Shown: positions 31,597 through 39,186 of the stretch, piece by piece | How positions within the stretch are numbered: the stretch's first letter is position 1 | Layout of the letters: every line of letters starts with the position of its first letter | Source of the DNA: Homoserinimonas aerilata | GTDB taxonomy: Bacteria > Actinomycetota > Actinomycetes > Actinomycetales > Microbacteriaceae | Assembly (NCBI RefSeq): GCF_006716125.1 | Contig: NZ_VFOM01000001.1 | Span: forward strand, 1,674,001 to 1,738,000 | Direction: 5' to 3' | DNA length: 64,000 bases | Program-made: the position numbers and the translations under genes | The notes under the pieces: generated by a model | The model's input: the letters and a program-made list of their open reading frames with translations, nothing else | Database searches by the model: none | What the model was told of the DNA's origin: nothing

Positions 31597-32421
31597 GTGG
31601 CCGCCTCGTTCTACGTCGTACCCCAATGGCAGGGGTCTGGTTCGTCGCGCGCGATGCGGCTCGCCGACGGGGCCGCCGCCATCCGGGGCGATCTGCCCTC
31701 AGCATCCACCACCGTCATCGACGTGCCGGCGGAGGCCGGCGACGCGCAGGACACCGGAGTGCACCGGCTCAGCTCGATCGCGGCGGTGCGCGACAGGCTC
31801 GCCGACGCCCTCGCCTCCCGCCGCGAACCGGCGATCACCATCGGCGGCGACTGCGGTGTCGAACTCGCCGCCATCGAGCACGCGGCGCGCGGGCGCACGC
31901 TCGCCGTCGTCTGGTTCGACGCTCACGCCGACCTGAACAACCCCGAAGGCTCGCCGTCCAGCGCCTTCCACGGCATGGTGCTGCGCACGCTTCTCGGAGA
32001 CGGACCGGAGGCGCTGCTGCCGCAGCACCCGCTCGCAGCCGAACAAGTCGTGCTCGCCGGAACCCGCGCCCTCGACGACGGCGAGCAGGAATACATCGAG
32101 ACCACAGGCATCCGGATGCTCGGCCCGCTCGAGTTGGGACCGGATGCGCTCGTGACGGCCGTCGAGGCGACCGGCGCCGACTCCGTCTACCTGCACATTG
32201 ACCTCGACGTGCTCGACCCCGGAATCGTGGAGGGCCTCGGCTACCCCGTTCCCTTCGGGCTGACGGCGGCGACGCTCGTGGAGTCGATCCGGGCGCTGCG
32301 ACGGCGCTTCGAGTTCGCCGGCGCGGGGATCACCGAGTTCGCGCCCGCCTCCCGTGAGCAGGCGGAGGGCGACCTGCCGACCATCCTGCGCATCATCGGC
32401 GCGCTCACGGCCACGCCGTAG
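31597..32421 (+). CDS. Arginase/agmatinase-family ureohydrolase
   Basis: 274 residues from a GTG with GGGAG upstream. Binuclear manganese ligands are seen in GGDCGVE (with Asp instead of the more usual His in GGDH), WFDAHADLN (residues ~106-114) and HIDLDVLDP (~203-211); TEFAPAS near the C-terminus. The enzyme would hydrolyse arginine, agmatine, formiminoglutamate or a related guanidino compound; the GGDC variant is found in many actinobacterial members of unsettled substrate. Convergent with mshA. Confidence 0.85.
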   Translation: MAASFYVVPQWQGSGSSRAMRLADGAAAIRGDLPSASTTVIDVPAEAGDAQDTGVHRLSSIAAVRDRLADALASRREPAITIGGDCGVELAAIEHAARGRTLAVVWFDAHADLNNPEGSPSSAFHGMVLRTLLGDGPEALLPQHPLAAEQVVLAGTRALDDGEQEYIETTGIRMLGPLELGPDALVTAVEATGADSVYLHIDLDVLDPGIVEGLGYPVPFGLTAATLVESIRALRRRFEFAGAGITEFAPASREQAEGDLPTILRIIGALTATP

Positions 32422-32486
32422 CTCGCCCCCGCGCCCGCGCCCCGTCGCGCCCCCGAGCCCCCGAGACGCTGAGCCCCCGAGACGCC

Positions 32487-32573
32487 CGCTGAAAACGAAG
32501 GAGATTCTCGCGGAAAGAGCCGCGCCGGGCGCATTCGGGGCACGGATGGCGAGAATCTCCTTCGTTTTCAGCG
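32487..32573. repeat. Perfect 25-bp inverted repeat with 37-base loop
   Basis: Arms at 32487-32511 and 32549-32573 are exact reverse complements (core GAAAACGAAGGAGATTCTCG). The right arm contains the mshA stop codon (32568-32570) and the whole structure fills the gap between the convergent arginase-family gene and mshA. It could act as a two-way terminator; its precision and length look more like a mobile palindromic element. Upstream lie two copies of CCCCCGAGACGC. Confidence 0.85.
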
Positions 32574-33797
32574 CAGGCTGCCGTAGACGCCCAGGAGCGC
32601 CGTGGCGGTCGCCGCCCACGTGTAGCCGAGGGCGTGCTCGCGGGCGCTCGACGACAGCGCCGCCCGCGCCGCCGGATCGTCGAGCAGCGCGGTGATCGCG
32701 TGCGCCCAGTCGCGCGGATCACGCGTGTCGAGGAGCAGACCGGAGCGCCCCTCGGCGATCGACTCCGCCAGCCCCGTGCTGCGGTAGCCGATGACGGGGG
32801 TGCCGCTCGCCGCAGACTCGAGCGCGACCAGACCGAACGTCTCCGAGTGTGAGGGCACGAGTGTGATGCTCGCGACCGCCAGCAGTTCGGCCAGCGGTTC
32901 GCGCCCAAGCGCCCCGACGAAGCGCACCTCCTCGGCGAGATCCAGCTCGACGGCCAGCGAGCGCAGCGAGTCCAGGTAACGTTCGTCGCCGGGGGTCGCC
33001 TCCCCCACGACCACCAGAACGGGCGCCCAGCCGCGCAGCTCGTGCACACCGGCGAGTGCACGGATGGCCAACTCCTGATCCTTGAGCGGCTGCACGCGGC
33101 CGACGACGGCGATGATGGGGCGACCCTCCTCGATGCCGTAGCGTCTGCGCACGCGCGCCGCAGCATCCGGATGTTCCGGTGTGAAGAGTTCGACGTCGAC
33201 GCCGGGCGGGATGACCCAGATGCGGTCGGCGGGCGCCCTCGCGTCGTCGATGAGGCTCTCGACCTCGGCGGCCGAGCCGGCGATGACGGCGCCCGCCTGG
33301 CTGGCGAGGTAGGCCTCCGATCGCATCCGCATGTCTGATTCGGGTGTCTGCCCTGCGGCGAGGTGGCGGTTCTTCATCGCCCCCAGGGTGTGGAAGCTCT
33401 GCACGAACGGCAGGCCCAGCTCGAGCGCCACGGGCAGGGTGGCGATGCCGCTCAGCCAGTAGTGGGCGTGGATGACGTCGTAGCGCGACGAGTCACGCCC
33501 GGCCAGTTCGGCGACGGCCTCCCCGAAGTCGTCGGCGATGCCCGGCAGGAACGACTTGTCGATGACGGATGCGGGCCCGGCGGCGAGCTCGTGCAGGGTC
33601 ACCCCCGCACCCACCCGGCTGACGCGGGGAGCCCCTGCGGCCCGCGTGAGCAACTCCACCTCGACCCCCCGGGCCGCCAGCTCGTGGGCGGTCGCGATGA
33701 GGGAGACGTTGAGGCCGCCGGCGTCTCCCGTGCCGGCCTGCTGCGCAGGCGGCGTGTGCATCGAGACCAGAGCAACCCGTCTCAGCGTGCCCGTCAT
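32568..33797 (-). CDS. mshA: D-inositol-3-phosphate glycosyltransferase (mycothiol synthesis)
   Basis: GT4 retaining glycosyltransferase; MshA joins GlcNAc to inositol-3-phosphate as first step of mycothiol synthesis. 409 residues from the ATG at 33797, preceded by TACAGT at 6 bases. The N-terminal SMHTPPAQQAGTGDAGGLNV, HAHYWLSG, FHTLGAMKNRHLAAGQTPE and PPGVDVELFTP are MshA marks; the nucleotide-sugar site is VGRVQPLKDQELAIRAL and the E-x7-E motif is SETFGLVALESAASGTPV. The last codon and stop fall inside the perfect inverted repeat at 32487-32573. Other GT4 roles are possible but the MshA pattern is good. Confidence 0.85.
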   Translation of the reverse strand: MTGTLRRVALVSMHTPPAQQAGTGDAGGLNVSLIATAHELAARGVEVELLTRAAGAPRVSRVGAGVTLHELAAGPASVIDKSFLPGIADDFGEAVAELAGRDSSRYDVIHAHYWLSGIATLPVALELGLPFVQSFHTLGAMKNRHLAAGQTPESDMRMRSEAYLASQAGAVIAGSAAEVESLIDDARAPADRIWVIPPGVDVELFTPEHPDAAARVRRRYGIEEGRPIIAVVGRVQPLKDQELAIRALAGVHELRGWAPVLVVVGEATPGDERYLDSLRSLAVELDLAEEVRFVGALGREPLAELLAVASITLVPSHSETFGLVALESAASGTPVIGYRSTGLAESIAEGRSGLLLDTRDPRDWAHAITALLDDPAARAALSSSAREHALGYTWAATATALLGVYGSLR

Positions 33798-33803
33798 GAT
33801 GCC

Positions 33804-33809
33804 ACTGTA
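33804..33809 (-). promoter_or_regulatory. -10 element TACAGT of mshA (leaderless)
   Basis: TACAGT on the minus strand ends 6 bases before the ATG at 33797. Confidence 0.5.
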
Positions 33810-33842
33810 TTGGCGTACGGGCCGAGTGTCGGCACGACGTGC

Positions 33843-33848
33843 TAGAAA
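33843..33848 (+). promoter_or_regulatory. -10-like TAGAAA before HEXXH protein gene
   Basis: TAGAAA departs from TANNNT only in the last base and ends exactly 6 bases before the ATG at 33855. Confidence 0.35.
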
Positions 33849-33854
33849 CATGTC

Positions 33855-34283
33855 ATGTCCGCCTCACCGACCCTGCTGGAGCGAAGCTGTCGCGGGCTCG
33901 TGCGCGGTGTCTCCCGTGTCGGCTGGCTTCGCACTGTTCTGCTGCATCCGGTGGTGGCGAGGCCCGGCTATTGGGTGGCGACGGCCGCGGGACTGCTGTG
34001 GGGCACCATCCTGAGCCTGGGTCGCATCCGCGGTGACGGCGGCGTCATCGTCGCCAGAAGCTGCCCCCGCTGGGCCTTCGGGCGAGGCGGCACCACGGTG
34101 GGCGCCGTCTATCTGACCTGCGACACGATCTCACCGGATGTGCTGCGTCACGAGGCCGTGCATCGCGCGCAGTGGAGGCGCTACGGTCTGGCCTTCATCC
34201 CCCTGTATTTCGCGGCCGGGCTCGACGGGCGCACGAACCGTTTCGAGGTGGAGGCGGGGTTGGAGCTCGGCGGCTACCGCTGA
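33855..34283 (+). CDS. Small conserved actinobacterial protein with HEXXH motif
   Basis: 142 residues. It has a hydrophobic segment (~residues 37-57, PGYWVATAAGLLWGTILSLG), then the conserved CPRWAFGRGGTTVGAVYL, then HEAVH at residues 99-103 and FIPLYFAAG, NRFEVEAGLELGGY. Homologues are common in actinobacteria and are often labelled Fe-S oxidoreductase, but only two cysteines are present and no cluster motif is visible. The HEXXH followed by a distal Glu-rich segment looks like a small metallopeptidase core; this is inference. Divergent from mshA. Confidence 0.78.
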   Translation: MSASPTLLERSCRGLVRGVSRVGWLRTVLLHPVVARPGYWVATAAGLLWGTILSLGRIRGDGGVIVARSCPRWAFGRGGTTVGAVYLTCDTISPDVLRHEAVHRAQWRRYGLAFIPLYFAAGLDGRTNRFEVEAGLELGGYR

Positions 34284-34344
34284 CGCGTGGTGAGGCATGG
34301 CATCCATTCTGCGACGATCGCATAACGGTGGGCCACTTCTCCCC

Positions 34345-34372
34345 TTGCCCTCACAGCCGCCTGCACTAATCT
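34345..34372 (+). promoter_or_regulatory. Promoter TTGCCC-N16-TAATCT
   Basis: A -35-like TTGCCC and a -10 TAATCT with 16 bases between, 58 bases before the lipoprotein start codon. Confidence 0.45.
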
Positions 34373-34430
34373 GTCTAGACGTCGCTGTGTGCGGCATTCC
34401 GCCCGAATCGTTCCGTCATCCTGGAGAACC

Positions 34431-35018
34431 ATGAAGCTTCGTGTCGCCCGCTTCGCGGCGCTGGCCCTCGCCGTATCGCTCCTTGCGACGGCCTGCTCGA
34501 GCGGCGAGGAGACCCCGAGCGGTGACGACGCCCGCACCGTTCCCAGCACGACCGCAGCGCCGGCACCATCCGGCGAGGCCAAGCCCAGCACACCGGAGTC
34601 GCCGGCGCCACTGACGTGCGATTCGCTCGTCTCGGAGGCGACCCTGGCCGAGTTCGAGGCGAACGGCTTCGTGCACGACGAGACCTACGAGCAGACGCTG
34701 CGCGACGACAACAGCATCGAGGCGAAGTTCTTCGACTTCGGCGGCATCGCCTGCATGTGGTTCCTGCCCAACAGCGACGGCTGGGCCGCGTTCGGCTACT
34801 CCGAGATCAGTGATGCGGATGCCGCGGCGGTGCAGGAGCAGCTGGTGGCGGATGGCTACGTGCGCAGCGATGAGGGCAGCGACGCCGTCTACGCCCTCGC
34901 CCCCGAGACGAACACGCTCGGCCACGACGACACGTTCCTGTTCGAGCCTGGCGCCTGGTTCCACTCGGTGCAGCGCGCCGGAATCGATGAGGTCCGCGCC
35001 ATCATCGCGGCCCGCTAG
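34431..35018 (+). CDS. Secreted lipoprotein with conserved Cys pair
   Basis: 195 residues from the ATG at 34431 (GGAG 6 bases upstream). Signal peptide with lipobox LLATAC, an S/T/P linker of ~45 residues, then LTCDSLVSEATLAEFEANGF and GGIACMWFLPNSDGWAAF. The plan matches the lipoprotein at 22695-23327. No known family is recognised. Follows the HEXXH protein gene after 147 bases with its own promoter. Confidence 0.8.
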   Translation: MKLRVARFAALALAVSLLATACSSGEETPSGDDARTVPSTTAAPAPSGEAKPSTPESPAPLTCDSLVSEATLAEFEANGFVHDETYEQTLRDDNSIEAKFFDFGGIACMWFLPNSDGWAAFGYSEISDADAAAVQEQLVADGYVRSDEGSDAVYALAPETNTLGHDDTFLFEPGAWFHSVQRAGIDEVRAIIAAR

Positions 35019-35034
35019 CCCCGCATCCGCGCCG

Positions 35035-36450
35035 TCACCACTGCGGTGGGTGGCGTCTCTGCCAGCCGATGCGCCTCTCCAGTTGGGCGCCGATGGCCAG
35101 CAGTGTCGCCTCGCCTCCCGGGCGACCGATCAGCTGGATGCCCATAGGCAGCCCGTCATCCGTCTGATGCACCGGCAGTGTCACGGCGGGAAGGCCGCTG
35201 ACGTTCACGAATGAGGTGAACGGCGTGTATTGCACCTGCTGCGCGAAGTTCTTCTCCCCGTCGGCGCTGTCGTACCAGCCGAGCGGGCGCGGCGTCATCG
35301 CGAGCGCGGGCGTGACGATGGCGTCGTAGGGCGCGAACTGGCGGATGACGGAGCGCTCGAACTGCGCGAGGCCGGCGAGCGCCTCGACGAGCCTGCGCGC
35401 GGGCAGTTCACGGCCGCGCTCGACGAGCCAGCGGGTGAGCGGTTCGAGCAGCTCGAGGGCGGCACCCTCCGCAGGAATGCCGGCGGCGCCGGCCTGCCAG
35501 AGCACCCTGAAGTGGGGCGCGTAGTCAGGCCACGGTTCGAGGGCGATCGCCTCGATGCCGTGCCCGAGCGCGTCGAGCTCGGCGATGCCGTGGTCGAGGG
35601 CTGCGGATGCCTCGGACGAGACGGTGATGTCGTAGGCGTCGTCCCACGGGCTCGTCGTCATGACGGCGAGCTGGTAGCGCCCCTCCCCTCGGATGGCGGC
35701 GTTGGAGAGCGCTCCGCCCTCCCAGCGCGGCGCCCTCAGCGTGAACGGGAACGGCTCGTCGCCGATCATCGCGTCGAGGAGCATTGCGGCGTCGCCGACC
35801 GTGCGGGCGAGTGGTCCGGCGACGGGCAGGCCGCCGAGCGAGCCGATGCCGGAACCGGAGGGCACGAGCCCGCGGGATGGCTTCACACCAACAAGGCCGG
35901 TGGCCGCCGCGGGGATGCGGATGGACCCGCCCCCGTCGGAGCCGGGCGCGAACGGCAGCAGCCCTGCAGCAACAGCCACGGCAGCCCCTCCGCTGGAGCC
36001 GCCTGCTCCGAGCGCCGGGTTCCAAGGAGTGCGTGCGGGCGGGGCGACAAGCGACTCGGTGTAGGAGGGCATCCCGAACTCGGGGGTGTTGGTCTTGCCG
36101 AGGCTGATACCGCCGGCGGCATCGAGCGCCTGCGGCAGTTCGTCGCTCGTGTCAGGCACGAAGTCCGCCATGAGCCGGGAGCCGAACTTCGCGGGAACGC
36201 CCGCGCGCATGGTGAGGTCCTTGTCGGCGAAGGGCAGACCCCAGAGCGGATCGGGTCTCGGCCCCGCATCACCGAGGCGGCGCGCCCGCTCTCTCGCGGC
36301 ATCCGGGGTGACGGTCACGAAGGCACCGAGGCCGTCGTCGAGCCTCTCGATGCGGGAGAGATAGTGGTCGACGATCTCGAGTGGGCTGAGCTGCCGCTGT
36401 TGCAGCCGTTCCCACTGCTCGCGGGCGGTCAGGTCGTGGATCTCAGACAT
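35035..36450 (-). CDS. Amidase signature family enzyme
   Basis: 471 residues. The Ser-cisSer-Lys triad is Lys77 (ADKDLT), Ser152 (GGSSGG) and Ser176 (GGSIRIPAA), with the same 75- and 24-residue spacings as other family members. Hydrolyses an amide, substrate not predictable; the enzyme is not part of a gatCAB set. Start ATG at 36450 with TAGGCT ending 6 bases upstream. Its promoter lies back to back with that of the GntR-ABC operon, and the -10 sits just beside the TTGACA of the other direction. Confidence 0.88.
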   Translation of the reverse strand: MSEIHDLTAREQWERLQQRQLSPLEIVDHYLSRIERLDDGLGAFVTVTPDAARERARRLGDAGPRPDPLWGLPFADKDLTMRAGVPAKFGSRLMADFVPDTSDELPQALDAAGGISLGKTNTPEFGMPSYTESLVAPPARTPWNPALGAGGSSGGAAVAVAAGLLPFAPGSDGGGSIRIPAAATGLVGVKPSRGLVPSGSGIGSLGGLPVAGPLARTVGDAAMLLDAMIGDEPFPFTLRAPRWEGGALSNAAIRGEGRYQLAVMTTSPWDDAYDITVSSEASAALDHGIAELDALGHGIEAIALEPWPDYAPHFRVLWQAGAAGIPAEGAALELLEPLTRWLVERGRELPARRLVEALAGLAQFERSVIRQFAPYDAIVTPALAMTPRPLGWYDSADGEKNFAQQVQYTPFTSFVNVSGLPAVTLPVHQTDDGLPMGIQLIGRPGGEATLLAIGAQLERRIGWQRRHPPQW

Positions 36451-36456
36451 TCTTCG

Positions 36457-36462
36457 AGCCTA
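36457..36462 (-). promoter_or_regulatory. -10 element TAGGCT of amidase gene (leaderless)
   Basis: TAGGCT on the minus strand ends 6 bases before the ATG at 36450. Confidence 0.5.
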
Positions 36463-36465
36463 GCC

Positions 36466-36494
36466 TTGACACGGATTCCGTTCGGTGGTTACTT
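36466..36494 (+). promoter_or_regulatory. Promoter TTGACA-N17-TTACTT of gntR-ABC operon
   Basis: Consensus TTGACA at 36466-36471, 17-base spacer, -10 TTACTT at 36489-36494. It is the best -35 in the window. The -10 lies within the dyad at 36488-36505, 38 bases before the gntR start codon. Confidence 0.65.
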
Positions 36495-36512
36495 AGTCAA
36501 GTAACTAACCGA
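36482..36512. promoter_or_regulatory. Operator GTTACTT-AGTC-AAGTAAC with outer TCGGT/ACCGA
   Basis: Perfect 7-bp inverted repeat at 36488-36505, extended by TCGGT (36482-36486) and ACCGA (36508-36512). It covers the -10 of the gntR-ABC promoter, so binding would block RNA polymerase. The natural ligand is the YtrA-type GntR protein encoded just downstream. Confidence 0.65.
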
Positions 36513-36532
36513 CCAACACGAGAGGGGCTGAC

Positions 36533-36907
36533 ATGGACGAAGGCCGACCGATATTCGTTCAGCTCGCCGAACTCATCGAAAACGACATCCTCAGCGGCGC
36601 CCTCGCCGAAGAGACCCAGGTGCCGTCAACGAACGAGTTCGCCGCGTTCCACCGCATCAACCCCGCCACCGCCGGCAAAGGCGTCAACCTGCTCGTCGAC
36701 GCCGGCATCCTCTACAAGAAACGAGGCATCGGAATGTTCGTAGCCGAAGGCTCGCGGGCCCGCATCGTCGACGGCCGCCGCACGCGCTTCGAGCGCGACT
36801 TTCTCGCACCGCTCATCGACGAGGCCGCCAAACTCGGCATCGGCACCCAGCAGCTCGCGGACATGATCCGCTCAACAACAACCGAACAGAAGGGAACCGG
36901 AGCATGA
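36533..36907 (+). CDS. GntR-family repressor, YtrA subfamily
   Basis: 124 residues: winged helix (PIFVQLAELIENDILSGAL, EETQVPSTNEFAAFHRINPATAGKGVNLLVDAGILYKKRG) and a short C-terminal dimerisation tail without an effector domain, which defines the YtrA group. These proteins usually repress a co-encoded ABC transporter. GAGAGGGG precedes the ATG. It overlaps the ATPase gene by 4 bases (ATGA). Confidence 0.9.
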   Translation: MDEGRPIFVQLAELIENDILSGALAEETQVPSTNEFAAFHRINPATAGKGVNLLVDAGILYKKRGIGMFVAEGSRARIVDGRRTRFERDFLAPLIDEAAKLGIGTQQLADMIRSTTTEQKGTGA

Positions 36908-37794
36908 CCCCCGTCGTAAGCGTCTCTGGGCTCAGCAAAAACTTCGGCAGCGTGCGCGCCGTCGACAACGTCAGCTTCACCATCGAGGAGGGCCGCATCT
37001 ACGGCCTGCTCGGCCGCAACGGCGCCGGCAAGTCCACCCTCATGAACCTGCTCACCGGCCAGGACTTCGCCAGCCGCGGTGACATCGAGGTCTTCGGCGC
37101 CTCCCCCGTTGAAAACGCCTCCGTTCTGCGCAACATCTGCTTCATCAAAGAGAGCCAGCGCTACCCCGAGGACTACGTCGTCAAGCATGTGCTGCGCAGT
37201 GCCCCCTGGTTCTTCGAGAACTGGGATCAGGACTTCGCCGACCGCCTCGTCGACGAGTTTCGACTGCCCCTGGGCCGCCGCATCAAGAAGCTCTCCCGCG
37301 GCCAGCTCTCCGCCGTCGGAGTCATCACCGGCCTCGCCTCGCGGGCGCCGCTGACCTTCTTCGACGAGCCCTATCTGGGGCTGGATGCCGTGGCCAGGCA
37401 GCTCTTCTACGACCGCCTCCTCGAGGACTTCGCCGAGCATCCGCGCACCGTCATCCTGTCGACGCACCTGATCGATGAGGTCAGCAACCTTCTCGAACAC
37501 GTGCTCGTCATCGACAACGGTCGCATCATCATCGACGAAGAGGCCGAGACCCTGCGCGGCTCGGCGACAACAGTCGTCGGCACGCGCACCGCAATCGACG
37601 TCTTCGTCGAAGGCCGCACCGTGCTGCACCGCGAAGGGATCGGCGGGCTCGCATCCGTCACCGTCGACTCCCTCGACAGCGACGGACGCCGTGAGGCATC
37701 AGCCGCCGGCCTCGAACTGTCATCGGTCTCGCTGCAGCAACTCATCGTCAGAAAGACCAACTCATCGACAAAAGAATTCGAGGAGACCGCATGA
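36904..37794 (+). CDS. ABC transporter ATP-binding protein
   Basis: 296 residues. Walker A LLGRNGAGKSTLMN, Q-loop region CFIKESQRYPED, signature LSRGQLSA (an R in place of the second S or G), Walker B LTFFDEPYLGLD and switch His in LSTHLIDE. The C-terminal ~70 residues after the ATPase core are of the kind found in YtrB/EcsA-type exporters. Works with the membrane protein encoded next, overlapping by 4 bases. Confidence 0.92.
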   Translation: MTPVVSVSGLSKNFGSVRAVDNVSFTIEEGRIYGLLGRNGAGKSTLMNLLTGQDFASRGDIEVFGASPVENASVLRNICFIKESQRYPEDYVVKHVLRSAPWFFENWDQDFADRLVDEFRLPLGRRIKKLSRGQLSAVGVITGLASRAPLTFFDEPYLGLDAVARQLFYDRLLEDFAEHPRTVILSTHLIDEVSNLLEHVLVIDNGRIIIDEEAETLRGSATTVVGTRTAIDVFVEGRTVLHREGIGGLASVTVDSLDSDGRREASAAGLELSSVSLQQLIVRKTNSSTKEFEETA

Positions 37795-38561
37795 CCACGG
37801 CAATCGAAACCAAAGCCCTCCCCCAGGGAGGAGGCGTGCGGCGCATCATCAACGTCACACGAATGCAGCTCATCAACCGTTTCTCGCTGCTCGTGCTGCC
37901 ATGGATGATCCTGGGCTTCATCTTCATCGTCAACCTGGCCGTCTGGTGGCTCATCATGACGAATGTCAGCGCAGCAGACCGCGCCGACGCCTCCGACGGA
38001 ATGCAGTTCAGCGGCGCGACCGGCTTCATCTTCGTCTACATGCTCGTCGTGGCCGTGCAATCGGTGAACCTCACGTTCCCCTTCGCACTCGGCTTCAGCG
38101 CAACCCGCAGAGACTTCTACTTCGGGTCGCTCGTGCTGTTCGTCATCATGAGCGCCTACTACGGCCTCGGAATGACGATCCTCGCCGCGATCGAGCGTGC
38201 AACGGACGGCTGGGGTTTCGGCGGGCGCATGTTCGATGTGCTCTACTTTCAGGCGCCCAACCCGGTGATGCAGTTCGTGCTGTTCTTCGTGCTGTTCCTG
38301 TTCTTCTTCCTGGTCGGCGCCGGCGTTTCGGCCGTCTACGTCAGGTGGCGCTCGAACGGCATGATCGTCTTCTGGGCCCTCTTCGCCGTGCTGCTCATCG
38401 GCGCGGCAGCACTCATCACCTTCACCCAGAACTGGGTCACCGTCGGCCAGTGGTTCGTCGAGATGGGCCCGTTCGGGGTCGTCATGTGGTCGCTCCTGCC
38501 GAGCACGCTGATCGCCATCTCCGGCTACTTCCTGCTGCAGAAGGCGACACCCAAGAGCTGA
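37791..38561 (+). CDS. ABC-2-like transporter permease
   Basis: 256 residues with six predicted membrane helices and few soluble parts. No recognised family motif, but overlap with the ATPase gene and the YtrA-type operon layout make it the permease. The set has no substrate-binding protein, so export or membrane-stress sensing is more likely than uptake. Convergent with the acetyltransferase gene with 13 bases between stops. Confidence 0.82.
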   Translation: MTTAIETKALPQGGGVRRIINVTRMQLINRFSLLVLPWMILGFIFIVNLAVWWLIMTNVSAADRADASDGMQFSGATGFIFVYMLVVAVQSVNLTFPFALGFSATRRDFYFGSLVLFVIMSAYYGLGMTILAAIERATDGWGFGGRMFDVLYFQAPNPVMQFVLFFVLFLFFFLVGAGVSAVYVRWRSNGMIVFWALFAVLLIGAAALITFTQNWVTVGQWFVEMGPFGVVMWSLLPSTLIAISGYFLLQKATPKS

Positions 38562-38574
38562 GCCGCGGGGTGGG

Positions 38575-39153
38575 CTACTTGAGCGACTTCTGCATGAGCA
38601 CGGTGCCCAGCCAGCGCTCGAACTTGAAGCCCACCCGCCCCATGCGGCCGATCTCGGTGAAACCGAACTGCTCGTGCAGGCGGATCGACCCCTCCGCCCC
38701 CTTGTCGGCGATGACCGCCACGATCTCCTTGATTCCGGCGGCCTTCGAGCGTTCGATGAGCTCCGCCATGAGCGCCCTGCCGAGGCCCTTGCCTGTCGCG
38801 GCGGGGCCGAGATAGATGGAGTTCTCGACCGTGAACCGGTAGGCGGCCTTCTCCTTCCACGGGTACACATAGGCGTAGCCGAGAACCTCGCCGGAGGGGC
38901 TCTCCGCCACGATGAACGGAAAGCCCAGCTTCTGCAGATGCGCGAACTTCGAGCGCAGCGCGCGCAGCGTCAGCGGCACCTCGTCGAAGGTGACCACCGA
39001 GTTGGCGACGTAGTGGTTGTAGATGGCGCGCACCGAGGGCAGATCCGCCACCACCGCCTCCCGGATGTCGTATTCGAAGGCGGCGGGGTCGGGAGCCGGA
39101 GGGCGCAGGCGGGCGGGGAGACGGCGCCTCGGCGCGTACTCCTCCTCAAGCAT
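38575..39153 (-). CDS. GNAT N-acetyltransferase, phosphinothricin acetyltransferase-like
   Basis: 192 residues. After a 27-residue Pro/Arg-rich N-terminus comes the GNAT domain: IREAVVADLPSVRAIYNHYV, NSVVTFDEVPLTL, the acetyl-CoA loop in GPAATGKGLGRALMAELIE, and IRLHEQFGFTEIG. This is the Pat/Bar/YwnH-like group, which acetylates phosphinothricin, methionine sulfoximine or related small amines. The natural substrate is uncertain. GGGAGGAG precedes the ATG. Confidence 0.85.
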   Translation of the reverse strand: MLEEEYAPRRRLPARLRPPAPDPAAFEYDIREAVVADLPSVRAIYNHYVANSVVTFDEVPLTLRALRSKFAHLQKLGFPFIVAESPSGEVLGYAYVYPWKEKAAYRFTVENSIYLGPAATGKGLGRALMAELIERSKAAGIKEIVAVIADKGAEGSIRLHEQFGFTEIGRMGRVGFKFERWLGTVLMQKSLK

Positions 39154-39186
39154 CCGCTCCTCCCGCTCCCGACATGCAGCGATGCA

